64,000 nucleotides of DNA from Streptomyces sp. NRRL F-5122 (GCF_001507435.1 NZ_LMWH01000172.1:97863-161862); one strand, 5' to 3'; shown: positions 27,078-36,062, numbered from the stretch's first letter. The notes: generated by a model from the sequence alone, not told the origin. Numbers and translations are program-made.

Positions 27078-28190
27078 ATGTCGACGCATGAGCTGTACGC
27101 CAAGGAACCGGGAGAAACCCTCTGGCAGGTGCCCGCGAGCGGTGCGGCGCGGTTCAGCTGGGAGTACGACGAGGGGCGTGATCGGCTGCTCGCCCTGTAC
27201 CAGAAGGGCAAGGACAAGCAGTGGGACGGGCAGAAGCGGATCGACTGGGATCTGGAGGTCGACCCGTACGACCCGCTCGGCACCCCTGACGAGGCGGTGA
27301 CCCTCTACGGCACGCCGTACTGGGCGAGGATGACCGACAGCGACAAGGGCGAGCTGCGCAAGCACTACGCCTCCTGGCAGTTCAGCCAGTTCCTGCACGG
27401 CGAGCAGGGCGCGATGGTCTGCGCGGCGCGGATCGTGGAGTCCGTCCCTGATCTGGACGCGAAGTTCTACTCCGCGACCCAGACGATGGACGAGGCGCGG
27501 CACGCGGAGATCTACGGCCGCTTCCTGCACGAGAAGATCGGGATGGTCTACCCGATCAACGACAACCTCCAGTCCCTGCTCGGCGACACCCTCAGGGACA
27601 GCCGCTGGGACATGCCGTACCTGGGTATGCAGGTGCTCATCGAGGGCCTGGCGCTGGCGGCCTTCGGCATGATCCGCGACACCACGGACAAGCCGCTGCC
27701 GAAGCAGATCCTGGCGTACATCATGCAGGACGAGGCCCGGCACGTGGCATTCGGCCGCATGGCCCTGCGCGACTACTACAAGCAGCTCACCGACGCCGAA
27801 CTGCGCGAACGCGAGGAGTTCGTCATCGAGGGCTGCTACCTGATGCGCGACCGGTTGCGCGGTGTGGAGGTGCTGGAGAACTTCGGCATCCCGAAGGCGG
27901 AGGCGGAGGAGTTCAGCGAGAACTCCGAATTCCTGCGCCTGTTCCGCCAGTTGCTCTTCAGCCGCATCGTGCCCTGCGTCAAGGACATCGGTCTGTGGGG
28001 CAAGCGCCTTCAGCAGGCCTACGTGGACATGGGCGTCTTCGAGATGGGCGACTCCAATCTCGACCTGCTGATGGCCCAGGACGAGGAGATCGCCGAGAAG
28101 CTCGACGCGGAGCGTTTCGCGGTGGAGGAGCGGGAACGGGTCACGGAGGTGCGGGAGGCTGTCGAGGAGGGCCGGCGCCTCACGGGCTGA
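27078..28190 (+). CDS. Ferritin-like diiron protein, function unknown
   Basis: 370 residues. Two ExxH motifs, TMDEARHAEIYGRF and MQDEARHVAFGRM, are spaced as in ferritin-like diiron enzymes, with further Glu residues (LHGEQGAM, LIEGLAL) that could complete the site. The C-terminal ~80 residues are acidic and helical. The family is widespread in actinobacteria and mostly uncharacterised; oxidase or N-oxygenase activity is a guess from the fold. The ATG start at 27078 has no obvious ribosome site, so a GTG at 27063 is possible. It is divergently paired with the AurF-type gene, which suggests a shared pathway or control. Confidence 0.82.
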   Translation: MSTHELYAKEPGETLWQVPASGAARFSWEYDEGRDRLLALYQKGKDKQWDGQKRIDWDLEVDPYDPLGTPDEAVTLYGTPYWARMTDSDKGELRKHYASWQFSQFLHGEQGAMVCAARIVESVPDLDAKFYSATQTMDEARHAEIYGRFLHEKIGMVYPINDNLQSLLGDTLRDSRWDMPYLGMQVLIEGLALAAFGMIRDTTDKPLPKQILAYIMQDEARHVAFGRMALRDYYKQLTDAELREREEFVIEGCYLMRDRLRGVEVLENFGIPKAEAEEFSENSEFLRLFRQLLFSRIVPCVKDIGLWGKRLQQAYVDMGVFEMGDSNLDLLMAQDEEIAEKLDAERFAVEERERVTEVREAVEEGRRLTG

Positions 28191-28216
28191 TCACCGGGAA
28201 CGCCCCGCTGCCGCCG

Positions 28217-28708
28217 TCAGCCGCCGGCCTCCGGTCGCACCTTCCCCGGCGGGAACGGCCTCTGCAGAGTGAACGCATGCTCCGTCGGCCCGTGGGAGCG
28301 GAGGTGCAGCAGGCGTTCCTCCGCCTCCGCCACCGTCGGGCGGTGGCCCGCCGGCACCCACCACAGGGTCGTGACCGCCTCCCGCAGGCGTTCGAAGAAA
28401 TCTCGGCGCCGGGACAGCAACTCCCGGTGCCGACCCCGGTACATGAAGGAGGTCAGTGCGTCGGCGTCGCGCCAGGTCGACAGGTTGACGATCAGCCACT
28501 CGTCGCCGAGGACGGGCACGTCCGTCGCGTTCCCGGACGCCTCCTGCAGGCGCCAGACGAAGCCGTCCGAGGCGTCGGCCATCGCGTTGACGGGGTCCAG
28601 GGCGTCGACGAAGTCCTTCAACTGCGGTGAGTCCAGGGGGGCCTTGAGACGGGCGATGTTCACCTGGGCGAGTTCGTGCACGGGTGCGGGCTGCTCGGTG
28701 TCCGTCAT
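28217..28708 (-). CDS. DUF3291-family protein
   Basis: 163 residues of the DUF3291 fold, an antibiotic-biosynthesis-monooxygenase-like alpha/beta barrel: HELAQVNIARLKAPLDSPQLKDFVDALDPVNAMADASDGFVWRLQ at the start, LIVNLSTWRDADALTSFMYRGRHRELLSRRRDFF in the middle and LWWVPAGHRPTVAEAEERL near the end. Cytoplasmic; no enzymatic activity has been assigned to the family. It ends 27 bases from the convergent diiron gene and is transcribed with or near the PBP operon. Confidence 0.88.
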   Translation of the reverse strand: MTDTEQPAPVHELAQVNIARLKAPLDSPQLKDFVDALDPVNAMADASDGFVWRLQEASGNATDVPVLGDEWLIVNLSTWRDADALTSFMYRGRHRELLSRRRDFFERLREAVTTLWWVPAGHRPTVAEAEERLLHLRSHGPTEHAFTLQRPFPPGKVRPEAGG

Positions 28709-28768
28709 GGACCGAACGGTAGGTCGGTCCCGAGGGGTGCGACAGCCCCGTCTCGACAGACGGACCGG

Positions 28769-30283
28769 TCAACGTCCCATGCCCCGCTGCGACTCCAGCA
28801 CCGCCTGCATCACCGACCGGGCGATCGGCGCCGCGTCCCCGCCGCCGCTGATCTCCCCCCGTTCACCCGCGGCGTCCTCCACCACCACGGCGACCGCCAC
28901 CCCCGGCTCCATCGCGTCGTCCGCCTGCGCCCAGGAGATGAACCAGGCATACGGTGTGCCCGAGTTGCCGACTCCGTGCTGGGCCGTGCCCGTCTTGCCG
29001 CCCACCGTGGCGCCGGGGATCATCGCGTTCTGGCCCGTGCCCTCCTGCACGGCGTTCACCATCATCTCGCGCAGCGCCGCCGCGGTCGCCGGGCTCATCG
29101 CCCGGCGCAGGGTGCGCGGTTCGGTGGCGGAGACCGTGTCGCCCGACTTCGTCGTCGTCCTGTCCACCAGATACGGCGCGCTCACCGAACCGTCACCCGC
29201 CACCGCACCCGCGATCATGGCCATCTGCAGCGGAGTCGCCCGCGTGTCGAACTGCCCGATCGAGGACAGCGCCAGCTGCGGCCCGTCCAGCTTCCGCTCG
29301 AAAGTGCTCTGCGCCACCGAGAACGGGATCCTCAGCCTCTGGTCGTTGAAGCCGAACCGTTCCGCCGCCTGCGTCATGTTCCGCAGCCCGACCTCGAAGC
29401 CCAGCTTGGCGAACACCGTGTTGCACGACCACTCGAAGGCGTAGCGCAGGGACGCGTCCTCGCAGCCCCGCGCCTCGTTCGTCAACCGGGTCGTCGTGCC
29501 GGGCAGGAGGTAGGGGTCCGGGGAGTCCGTCGACTCGTCGAGGTCCCGCACCACCCCGGCGTCCAGTGCCGCCGCGGCCGTCACCACCTTGAACGTCGAA
29601 CCGGGCGGATACGTCTGCCGGATCGCCCGGTTGAGCATCGGCTTCCCCGCGTCCGCGTTCAGCCGTTCCCAGGCCCGTGCGACGGAGTCCCTCGAACCGG
29701 ACAGCTCACCGGGGTCGTACGACGGCGCCGAGACCAGTGCCAGGATCCGCCCGGTCGACGGCTCGATGGCGGCCACGGCGCCGCTGCGCCCGCCGAGGGC
29801 CTGGTACGCCGCGCGTTGCGCCGCCCCGTTGAGGGTGGTGACGACATTGCCGCCGGAGCTGCGGGTCCGGGTGACGTCGTTCCACAGGGGGAACGGCGCC
29901 AGATCGGGATCGGTGCCCGCGAGAGTCGCGTCCTGGGTGTCCTCCAGCATGGTCGTCCCGTAGACCTGCGAGGCGAAGCCGGTGACGGGTGCGAACAGGG
30001 GACCGTCCGTGTAGGTGCGTTCGTAGCGGAACATCCCGCCCGCGTCGCGGGAGCCGGTCACCGCGCGCCCGTCGACCAGGATGTCGCCGCGCGGCGCGCC
30101 GTACCGGGCGATCATCTGCCGGCGGTTGGCCGGGTTGTCGTCGTAGCGCGAGGCCTCGAAGATCTGTACCCGGGTGGCGTTCACCAGCAGGGCGACCAGG
30201 AGCAGCGCGCACAGGGCGGCCGCCCGCTGGATGGTGGGGGTTCCGCCGGGCCGTGCGGAGTCGAGGCCCCGGGGCAGGTTCAT
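28769..30283 (-). CDS. Penicillin-binding protein, FtsI/PbpA type transpeptidase
   Basis: 504 residues. One N-terminal membrane anchor (~18-38), a short dimerisation-type domain (RGDILVDGR...), then the transpeptidase domain with the three active-site motifs: SxxK as STFK near residue 229, SxN as SCN (FEWSCNTVF) and KTG (GGKTGTAQ). It crosslinks peptidoglycan outside the membrane. Its ATG overlaps the stop of the SEDS gene upstream by four bases, so the glycosyltransferase and transpeptidase are made together. In S. coelicolor such a pair (SCO5301/SCO5302 by recall) is additional to the ftsW/ftsI set of the division cluster. Confidence 0.95.
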   Translation of the reverse strand: MNLPRGLDSARPGGTPTIQRAAALCALLLVALLVNATRVQIFEASRYDDNPANRRQMIARYGAPRGDILVDGRAVTGSRDAGGMFRYERTYTDGPLFAPVTGFASQVYGTTMLEDTQDATLAGTDPDLAPFPLWNDVTRTRSSGGNVVTTLNGAAQRAAYQALGGRSGAVAAIEPSTGRILALVSAPSYDPGELSGSRDSVARAWERLNADAGKPMLNRAIRQTYPPGSTFKVVTAAAALDAGVVRDLDESTDSPDPYLLPGTTTRLTNEARGCEDASLRYAFEWSCNTVFAKLGFEVGLRNMTQAAERFGFNDQRLRIPFSVAQSTFERKLDGPQLALSSIGQFDTRATPLQMAMIAGAVAGDGSVSAPYLVDRTTTKSGDTVSATEPRTLRRAMSPATAAALREMMVNAVQEGTGQNAMIPGATVGGKTGTAQHGVGNSGTPYAWFISWAQADDAMEPGVAVAVVVEDAAGERGEISGGGDAAPIARSVMQAVLESQRGMGR

Positions 30284-31659
30284 GGCACGGCCGTCCCGTC
30301 GTATTGGCTGCGAGCGGAGTCGCTGATCCGGATGAGCAGCGCCACGATGATCCAGTTGGTGACGACGGACGAGCCGCCCTGGGCGAGGAAGGGCATCGCC
30401 ATGCCGGTGAGCGGGATCAGCCCCGTCACCCCGCCCGCGATCACGAACACCTGGAGCGCGACGATCGACGCGAGCCCGATGGCGAGCAGCCGCCCGAAGG
30501 GGTCGCGCAGCGCCAGGCCCGCCCGGTAACCGCGCTCCACCAGCAGGGCGTAGAGCAGGAAGAGGGCGGACAGGCCCGCGAGGCCGAGTTCCTCGCCCGC
30601 CGTCGCCAGGATGAAGTCCGACTTGGCGGCGAAGCCGATGAGGATCGAATGGCCGAGGCCGAGACCGGTGCCGAGCGCGCCCCCGGCGGCGAAGGCGAAC
30701 AGGGACTGGGCCAGCTGGTTGGGTCCGATGCCCGCGTCGATCGAGGCGAAGGGGTGCAGCCAGTCCGCGACCCGCGCATGCACGTGCGGTTCCAGCCGGC
30801 CCACGGCCAGCGCACCGGCGACCGCGAGCAGCAGGCCCACGGCGATCCAGCCCGTGCGGCCCGTGGCGACGTACAGCAGCACCACGAACAGTCCGAAGAA
30901 CAGCAGCGAGGTGCCGAGGTCGCGCTCCAGTACCAGCACCCCGACGCTCAGCAGCCAGATCGCCACGACCGGCCCCAGGACCCGCCCGGTCGGCAGTTGC
31001 AGCCGCCACACCCGCCGGCCGGTGTAGGCGAGCGCATGCCGGTTGGCGGCCAGGTACCCGGCGAAGAAGACCGCGAGCAGCACCTTCGCGAACTCGCCCG
31101 GCTGGATGGAGAACCCGGCGATCCTGAGCCAGATCCGGGCGCCGTTCACCGCGGGGAAGAAGATCGGCAGGGTGAGCAGGGCCAGCGCGGCCACCACGCA
31201 GACGTACGTGTAGCGCTGGAGCACCCGGTGGTGCCGCAGCAGCAGCACCACCGCGATGAAGAGCGCCACACCGACCGTGGACCAGTACAGCTGGGTGGGG
31301 GCGGCCCGGTCGCCCGGCGTCTCCAGGTCGAGGCGGTAGATCAGGACCAGACCCACGCCGTTGAGCAGGACGGCGATCGGCAGGAGCAGGGGGTCGGCGT
31401 ACGGGGCGCGCAGGCGCACCGCGCAGTGCGCGAGCAGGGCGAGCACGCCGAGCCCGGCGCCGTAGCGTGTGGCTCCGGGCGGGACAGTGCCCTGGGTGGC
31501 GAGCCCGACGGCGCAGTAGCCGTACATGGAGATCAGAACGGCGAGGACGATCAGGGCGAACTCGACGCCGCGGCGCCGGGGCAGCCGCAGGGCGGGAGCG
31601 GGGGCGTCGTCCGTCTCCGTCCTCGTCCCCGGCAGTCCTGGCGTTCCGGGCTCGATCAT
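30280..31659 (-). CDS. SEDS-family peptidoglycan glycosyltransferase (FtsW/RodA type)
   Basis: 459 residues with about 12 membrane spans. Family hallmarks are visible: NGARIWLRIAGFSIQPGEFAKVLLAVFFAGYLA in the central region, VLERDLGTSLLFFGLF, FILATAGEELGLAG and a C-terminal GLIPLTGMAMPFLAQGGSS. SEDS proteins polymerise lipid II into glycan strands together with a class B PBP, here the overlapping downstream gene. The lack of other division-cluster genes nearby marks it as an accessory copy, possibly for growth or sporulation. The ATG at 31659 is the first good start. Confidence 0.95.
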   Translation of the reverse strand: MIEPGTPGLPGTRTETDDAPAPALRLPRRRGVEFALIVLAVLISMYGYCAVGLATQGTVPPGATRYGAGLGVLALLAHCAVRLRAPYADPLLLPIAVLLNGVGLVLIYRLDLETPGDRAAPTQLYWSTVGVALFIAVVLLLRHHRVLQRYTYVCVVAALALLTLPIFFPAVNGARIWLRIAGFSIQPGEFAKVLLAVFFAGYLAANRHALAYTGRRVWRLQLPTGRVLGPVVAIWLLSVGVLVLERDLGTSLLFFGLFVVLLYVATGRTGWIAVGLLLAVAGALAVGRLEPHVHARVADWLHPFASIDAGIGPNQLAQSLFAFAAGGALGTGLGLGHSILIGFAAKSDFILATAGEELGLAGLSALFLLYALLVERGYRAGLALRDPFGRLLAIGLASIVALQVFVIAGGVTGLIPLTGMAMPFLAQGGSSVVTNWIIVALLIRISDSARSQYDGTAVP

Positions 31660-31705
31660 GTGCGGAACGTAGCAAGCGGCAACGGTGATGTCCTGTTATG
31701 TCGTC

Positions 31706-32995
31706 TCAATCAGCCCTTTCCGGTACACCTGGGGGCCTTGGCCCGGGAAGTCTCAGCGTGGCCACCGCCCCGCCGTCCGGCGCGTTGGCGAACTCCAGTG
31801 CCGCGCCGAGCACCCGCGCCTGCCCGAGCGCGATGGTCAGCCCGAGACCGTGGCCCTTCCCGCCGCTCTCGGTCCGGAAGCGCTGCGGTCCGTGGGCCAG
31901 GAGGTACTCGGGGTAGCCGTCCCCGTGGTCCCGTACGGTGACCCGCCGGCCGTCGACGGTCAGTACCACCGGGCCCCGCCCGTGCCGGTGCGCGTTCGCC
32001 ACCAGATTGCCGAGCACACGCTCCAGGCGGCGCCGGTCGGTCTCGACCCGCGCATCCCGCACCACCCGCACCCGAGTGCCGGTCCCCGAGGCCCGCACCA
32101 CCCGTTCGGCCAGGGGCGCGAGATGCTCGGTGTCCAGGTCGAGACGCTCGCTCTTCGTGTCGAGGCGGGAGATCTCCAGCAGGTCCTCGGTGAGCGTGCG
32201 CAGTGTGGCCACCCGGTCGCGCACCAGTTCGGTCGGCCGTCCCGGCGGCAGCAGTTCGGCCGCCGCGTGCAGCCCCGTCAGCGGGGTGCGCAGCTCGTGC
32301 GCCACGTCCGCCGTGAACCGCTGCTCGCTCAGCAGCTTGCCGTGCAGTGTGGCCGCCATCGTGTCCAGCGCGCCGGCCACCGCGGCCACCTCGTCCTGCA
32401 GGCGCGTCGGGTCCTTCGTGCGCGGGTCGTCCACGCGTGCGTCCAGGTCGCCCGCGCTGATCCGCCGGGCCACCTGGGCGGTGGTCTGCAGTCGCCGGGT
32501 CACCCGGGTCACCGCGAAGGCCCCGACCAGCAGCGTCACGCTGATCGCCAGGGCCGAGGACCACAGGATCGCCCGGTCGAGGGCGGCGATGATGCGCGCT
32601 CCCTGCCGGTAGTCGACCTGTACGGCGAGCACCCGTCCGCCGTCGGCCGGGCCCGCCGCCCACATCGTGGGCTGGGTGTCGCCGGTGCCGACCATGGTGC
32701 CGCGGCGCCCGCCCGCCGCCAGGTGCCGCAGCCGGGGCGGCAGCCCCGGAAGGCCGACGCCCGCGCCGAGCGGCAGCCGGTCGCCCGCCTCGTACGCCCG
32801 CGCCGCCTCGGTCAGCCGGTCGAGCGCCCGGCCCCGGGCCTCGCCGACGGTCCGGTCGGTGACCTGGACATGGACGAGCACGCCGAGCAGGGCGGCGAGA
32901 GCGCAGCACATCACGGCGATGAACGCGGCCGCCTTCCAGGTGAGGGTGGCGGTCCAGTCGGGCAGTCGGCCCAGGGCTCTGGACATGGCGGTCAT
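31706..32995 (-). CDS. Sensor histidine kinase, CseC-like, no adjacent response regulator
   Basis: 429 residues. A membrane span at ~22-44 is followed by an extracellular domain of ~95 residues, a second span (~143-163) and a HAMP linker. The kinase core has His233 in VAHELRTPLTG followed by AAELLPPGRPTELVRDR, a run I associate with CseC-type envelope-stress kinases. The ATPase part has NLVANAHRHG (N box) and GKGHGLGLTIA; the G1 box is shortened to RDHGDGYPEY. The ATG 32995 shares a base with the stop of the lipoprotein gene (TGATG). No response regulator is encoded within reach on either side, so its partner must be elsewhere. Confidence 0.9.
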   Translation of the reverse strand: MTAMSRALGRLPDWTATLTWKAAAFIAVMCCALAALLGVLVHVQVTDRTVGEARGRALDRLTEAARAYEAGDRLPLGAGVGLPGLPPRLRHLAAGGRRGTMVGTGDTQPTMWAAGPADGGRVLAVQVDYRQGARIIAALDRAILWSSALAISVTLLVGAFAVTRVTRRLQTTAQVARRISAGDLDARVDDPRTKDPTRLQDEVAAVAGALDTMAATLHGKLLSEQRFTADVAHELRTPLTGLHAAAELLPPGRPTELVRDRVATLRTLTEDLLEISRLDTKSERLDLDTEHLAPLAERVVRASGTGTRVRVVRDARVETDRRRLERVLGNLVANAHRHGRGPVVLTVDGRRVTVRDHGDGYPEYLLAHGPQRFRTESGGKGHGLGLTIALGQARVLGAALEFANAPDGGAVATLRLPGPRPPGVPERAD

Positions 32996-33708
32996 CACGC
33001 GCTCTTCGACGGAACCGGCGGCACCCGCCGGTGCGGCGGCGCGGCGCCCGTCCGCAGGATCTCGTCCCGGCTCGCCAGCATCGCGTGCTGGTGCGGGTCC
33101 CAGGTCCACACGGTGCGGAACTCGTACCCGGGCAGCGTCGAGGGGGAGCGGATGAGCACGTCGCGGCCCGCGAGCTCCACGCTGATCACACTGTCCGAGG
33201 TGCCCATGACCTGGACCAGCCGGTGGTGCGCGACGGTGTAGACGCGTACCGCCAGCTGATCGCCGGGGAAGCGGACGCCGAGCACCATGTCGTCCCGCCC
33301 GTCCCCGGTGAGATCGCGGTAGTAGGCGTTGAGGAGCGGGCATCTGCGGCCCTTGGAACCCTTCTTGCCGCAGTCGGCGAGCTGCTTGCGGGTCGGTGCG
33401 TACAGCGCGCTCGGTCCGGAGTACGCGTCCGCGTGGGCGGCGACCTCGGCGCGGAAGACGTCCAGTGGCGGCACCCGGTGGACGTCGTCACCCGGAACGG
33501 TGACGCCGTCCATGGTCTCGGTGTCCGCCACGCCGTAGTCGAGGGCCGGCGTGGAGGCGGGCGGCAGCTGCGGCCACAGCTCGACCGGTCCGACGGCGGT
33601 GGCGGTCGGTCCCGCCGAGCGCAGGGTGCCGGCGTCGCCGCACCCTGCCAGGAGCAGGGCGGTCGCGGCGAGACCGAGGGCTGCGCGGACACGGCGGCTG
33701 GGGAACAC
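32995..33708 (-). CDS. Lipoprotein, FG-GAP-like, probably functions with the kinase
   Basis: 237 residues. A type II signal peptide ends in the lipobox LLAGCG, so the mature protein begins at Cys23 and is attached to the outer face of the membrane. The body contains YYRDLTGDGRDDMVLGVRF, a DxDxxxD-type calcium-binding/FG-GAP strand, and VYTVAHHRLVQVMG. It is coupled to the sensor kinase by overlap, in the way lipoprotein CseA accompanies CseC. It may modulate the kinase from outside; this is inference from arrangement. Confidence 0.85.
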   Translation of the reverse strand: MFPSRRVRAALGLAATALLLAGCGDAGTLRSAGPTATAVGPVELWPQLPPASTPALDYGVADTETMDGVTVPGDDVHRVPPLDVFRAEVAAHADAYSGPSALYAPTRKQLADCGKKGSKGRRCPLLNAYYRDLTGDGRDDMVLGVRFPGDQLAVRVYTVAHHRLVQVMGTSDSVISVELAGRDVLIRSPSTLPGYEFRTVWTWDPHQHAMLASRDEILRTGAAPPHRRVPPVPSKSA

Positions 33709-33768
33709 GGGGGCACGTCCTTTTGGTCACCTGCTGGCCGGTTGCTCACTCTATGACCGGACGGCGGG

Positions 33769-34275
33769 TCACTCGGCGAGTTCCTCCAGCAGGCGGACCG
33801 TGTCCAGTCCCGCCCGCAGATACTCCACGAACAGCCGGTTGTGCAGGGCCCAAGGGCCGCGGCGGGCGCGGATCATGCGGATCGCCTCGTCGGCGGGGTG
33901 CCCGGCCCGGATCAGCGTGTGCGCGACGACCAGGCCCGAGCGGTTGTACCCGTGGTAACAGCGGACGAGGACCCGGCGGCCGTCCTCCAGCGCGTCGTCG
34001 GCCGCCCGGGCGAGCCGCATCACGCCGGCGATCTGGGTCCCGTCGAGCGGACCGTCCGGTATCGGCCACACATGGTGCTCGACCCCCGCGTCCGGGCCGT
34101 GCCCCGGCAGCCGCAAGAGGGTCAGCACGAGGTCGAACTCGTCGCGCACGACGGCGAGTTCCAGCCCTCCGGAGCGCCCCGTGAACTCGTGGCCGCCCAT
34201 CCACAGGCCGGGCACGATCTCGCTCCACGGGCTGTCCGGAGCGGGAACATCGGGCTGCTCTCCGAGGGTCCGCAA
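33769..34275 (-). CDS. Dual-specificity/tyrosine phosphatase-family protein
   Basis: About 168 residues. The signature C-x5-R loop is RCYHGYNRSG (Cys106, Arg112), followed by helix LVVAHTLIRAGHPADEAIRMIRARR. An upstream Asp in WPIPDGPLDG could be the general acid. The N-terminal region (WSEIVPGLWMGGHEF) is typical of this group in Streptomyces. Substrate unknown; it may act on phosphoproteins or small phosphates. I chose TTG 34275 because GGGAGG lies five bases before it; an ATG at 34353 has no ribosome site and leaves only 19 bases to the divergent gene. Confidence 0.82.
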   Translation of the reverse strand: MRTLGEQPDVPAPDSPWSEIVPGLWMGGHEFTGRSGGLELAVVRDEFDLVLTLLRLPGHGPDAGVEHHVWPIPDGPLDGTQIAGVMRLARAADDALEDGRRVLVRCYHGYNRSGLVVAHTLIRAGHPADEAIRMIRARRGPWALHNRLFVEYLRAGLDTVRLLEELAE

Positions 34276-34372
34276 CGGCGCCTCCCAACGACTCCCCAAC
34301 TGCTCACAAAGGTAACCGGGTTCTTGCCCCTGGAGCACCCCGCCTGGTCCCATGGTCGAGGGGTGATGGTGC

Positions 34373-35176
34373 ATGAGTGGACTGCGCGTCATACCGACCT
34401 GGCGGCAGGGGCAGCAACGCCTGTACGTGTGCGCCACCGACGGCAGGAGCGTCGCCTGGTACGACCGGGAGGCGGGCCGGGTCAACCTGCTCAGCGAGGA
34501 TCTGCGGCAGGACGTGCTCACCGCGCTCGGCCCGTTCCTGACCGGTCCGGTGGCGGTGGGGCCACCACCCGTCCCCACCCCCGCGGAGCTGGCCCGGCTC
34601 ACCCTGCACCCGGACGACGACCTGGCGCCGAACCGGCCCGGCGAGGCGCTGCTCATCGCCCTGGACCGGGACCCGAAGGCCGCGCACCGGCTGCGCACCG
34701 ATCCACGGCACAGGGCGCTGGCGGTCGAACAGCGGACCGGTGAGGCCCTCGACCTGCTGGAAGGCGGGGGCTGGCGCACGCTGCACTCGGTACCGCTGCC
34801 CGGCGGGGACCGCATCCACCATCTGGTGATCGGCCCGGGCGGCCTCTTCGCGGTGCGCTCGCTCGACGCACGCAGGCAGCGGGTCCTCGTCGCCGATCCG
34901 ATGGTGACGGTGGGCCGCCAGGACGCGCGGCCGCTGCTGCGCCGGGTGCGCGCCGACGCGGCCCGGGCGTCGTACGCGCTGACCGCCGAGGTCCGTCCGG
35001 TCCTGGTCCTGGTGGAGCCGGCCCGTCTGGAGACGACCGTTCCGCCGCGGGAGATCCGGATCCTCGCGGACACCGACCTTCCCGGCATCGCCCGGCTCGG
35101 CGGTCTGCTCAAGCCCGCGGATGTGGAGGCGCTGCACGCGATGGCGCGAGACCGGCACATCTGGTCCAGGGTGTGA
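34373..35176 (+). CDS. NERD-domain protein
   Basis: 267 residues. The central part (~115-215) resembles the nuclease-related (NERD) domain: IHHLVIGPGGLFAVRSLDARRQRVLVADPMVTVGRQDARPLLRRVRADAARASYAL, with the strand-rich core and Gln/basic residues seen in family members; the catalytic Asp/Glu-x-Lys set is not clearly complete. The N-terminal ~60 residues (RLYVCATDGRSVAWYDREAGRVNLL) look like a small beta domain. It may handle DNA or membrane-linked processes; unproven. It ends four bases from the convergent LigD gene. Confidence 0.78.
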   Translation: MSGLRVIPTWRQGQQRLYVCATDGRSVAWYDREAGRVNLLSEDLRQDVLTALGPFLTGPVAVGPPPVPTPAELARLTLHPDDDLAPNRPGEALLIALDRDPKAAHRLRTDPRHRALAVEQRTGEALDLLEGGGWRTLHSVPLPGGDRIHHLVIGPGGLFAVRSLDARRQRVLVADPMVTVGRQDARPLLRRVRADAARASYALTAEVRPVLVLVEPARLETTVPPREIRILADTDLPGIARLGGLLKPADVEALHAMARDRHIWSRV

Positions 35177-35180
35177 GCGG

Positions 35181-36062
35181 TCAGGGCAGCCGGGCGGCGC
35201 CGGCGGAGTCGAGGAGCGGGGCCAGCAGGTCGCCGTGCGCCTGGAGGCGGGGGGCGATGTCCGGCGCCCGGAAGACCAGGCTGTCCGGGGACGCGCAGTC
35301 CGCGACCTCCTGCCAGGTCACCGGCGCCGACACGGTCGGCTCCGCCCGGGCGCGCAGGGTGTAGGGGGCCGCCGTCGTCTTGCGGGCCGCGTTCTGGCTC
35401 CAGTCCACGAACACCTTCCCCGGCCGCAGGCTGCGGGTCATGCGGTGGACGACCAGTCGGGGCATCGCCTTCTCCGCCGCCACGGCGAGCTGTTTGGCGT
35501 AGTCCGTCGTGGCCCGCGACGGCGTCGGTGCCACCGCCGCCAGCAGATGCAGCCCCTTCGACCCGGACGTCTTCGCACAGGTCTCCACCCCGTCCGCCGA
35601 GAGCCTGTCCCGCAGCCACAGCGCGACCTCACAGCACTCGACGACGGTGGCGGGTGGGCCGGGGTCGAGGTCGAAGACCAGCCGGTCCGCCTCGTCGGGG
35701 GCCTCGATCCGCCACTGGGGGGTGTGGAACTCGGTGACCAGGTTGGCCGCCCACATCAGGCTGGGCAGGTCCTGGACCAGCACCATGCGGGCCGGGCCCT
35801 CCGAGCGCGGCACCTGGGCCGTGACGACCCAGTCGGGCGTACCGGGCGGCACGTTCTTGGTGAAGAAGACCTGACCGTCCGGTCCGTCCGGATAGCGCAG
35901 GAACGACACGGGGCGATCGCGCAGGTGCGGCAGCAGCGCCTCCGCGGTGGTCGCGTAGTAGTGCAGCAGCTCGCCCTTGGTGAATCCGGTCGCCGGATGA
36001 ACCACCTTCTCCAGGTTGCTGAGCGCGAGCCGCCGCCCCTCCACCTCAGTGATCGGCGTCAT
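35181..36062 (-). CDS. Stand-alone LigD polymerase/primase domain (NHEJ)
   Basis: 293 residues covering only the archaeo-eukaryotic primase-type polymerase domain of LigD. Visible are LSNLEKVVHPATGFTKGELLHYY at the start, the catalytic pair in LVFDLDPGP near residue 130, a SGSKGLHLL motif and the distal KVFVDWSQN motif with an Asp. It fills gaps and adds nucleotides, preferring ribonucleotides, during Ku-guided end joining. No ligase or phosphoesterase domain is fused, so ligation must rely on another gene. ATG 36062 is the family-typical start (MTPITEVEGR) although no ribosome site is clear. It is divergent from ku across 51 bases. Confidence 0.93.
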   Translation of the reverse strand: MTPITEVEGRRLALSNLEKVVHPATGFTKGELLHYYATTAEALLPHLRDRPVSFLRYPDGPDGQVFFTKNVPPGTPDWVVTAQVPRSEGPARMVLVQDLPSLMWAANLVTEFHTPQWRIEAPDEADRLVFDLDPGPPATVVECCEVALWLRDRLSADGVETCAKTSGSKGLHLLAAVAPTPSRATTDYAKQLAVAAEKAMPRLVVHRMTRSLRPGKVFVDWSQNAARKTTAAPYTLRARAEPTVSAPVTWQEVADCASPDSLVFRAPDIAPRLQAHGDLLAPLLDSAGAARLP

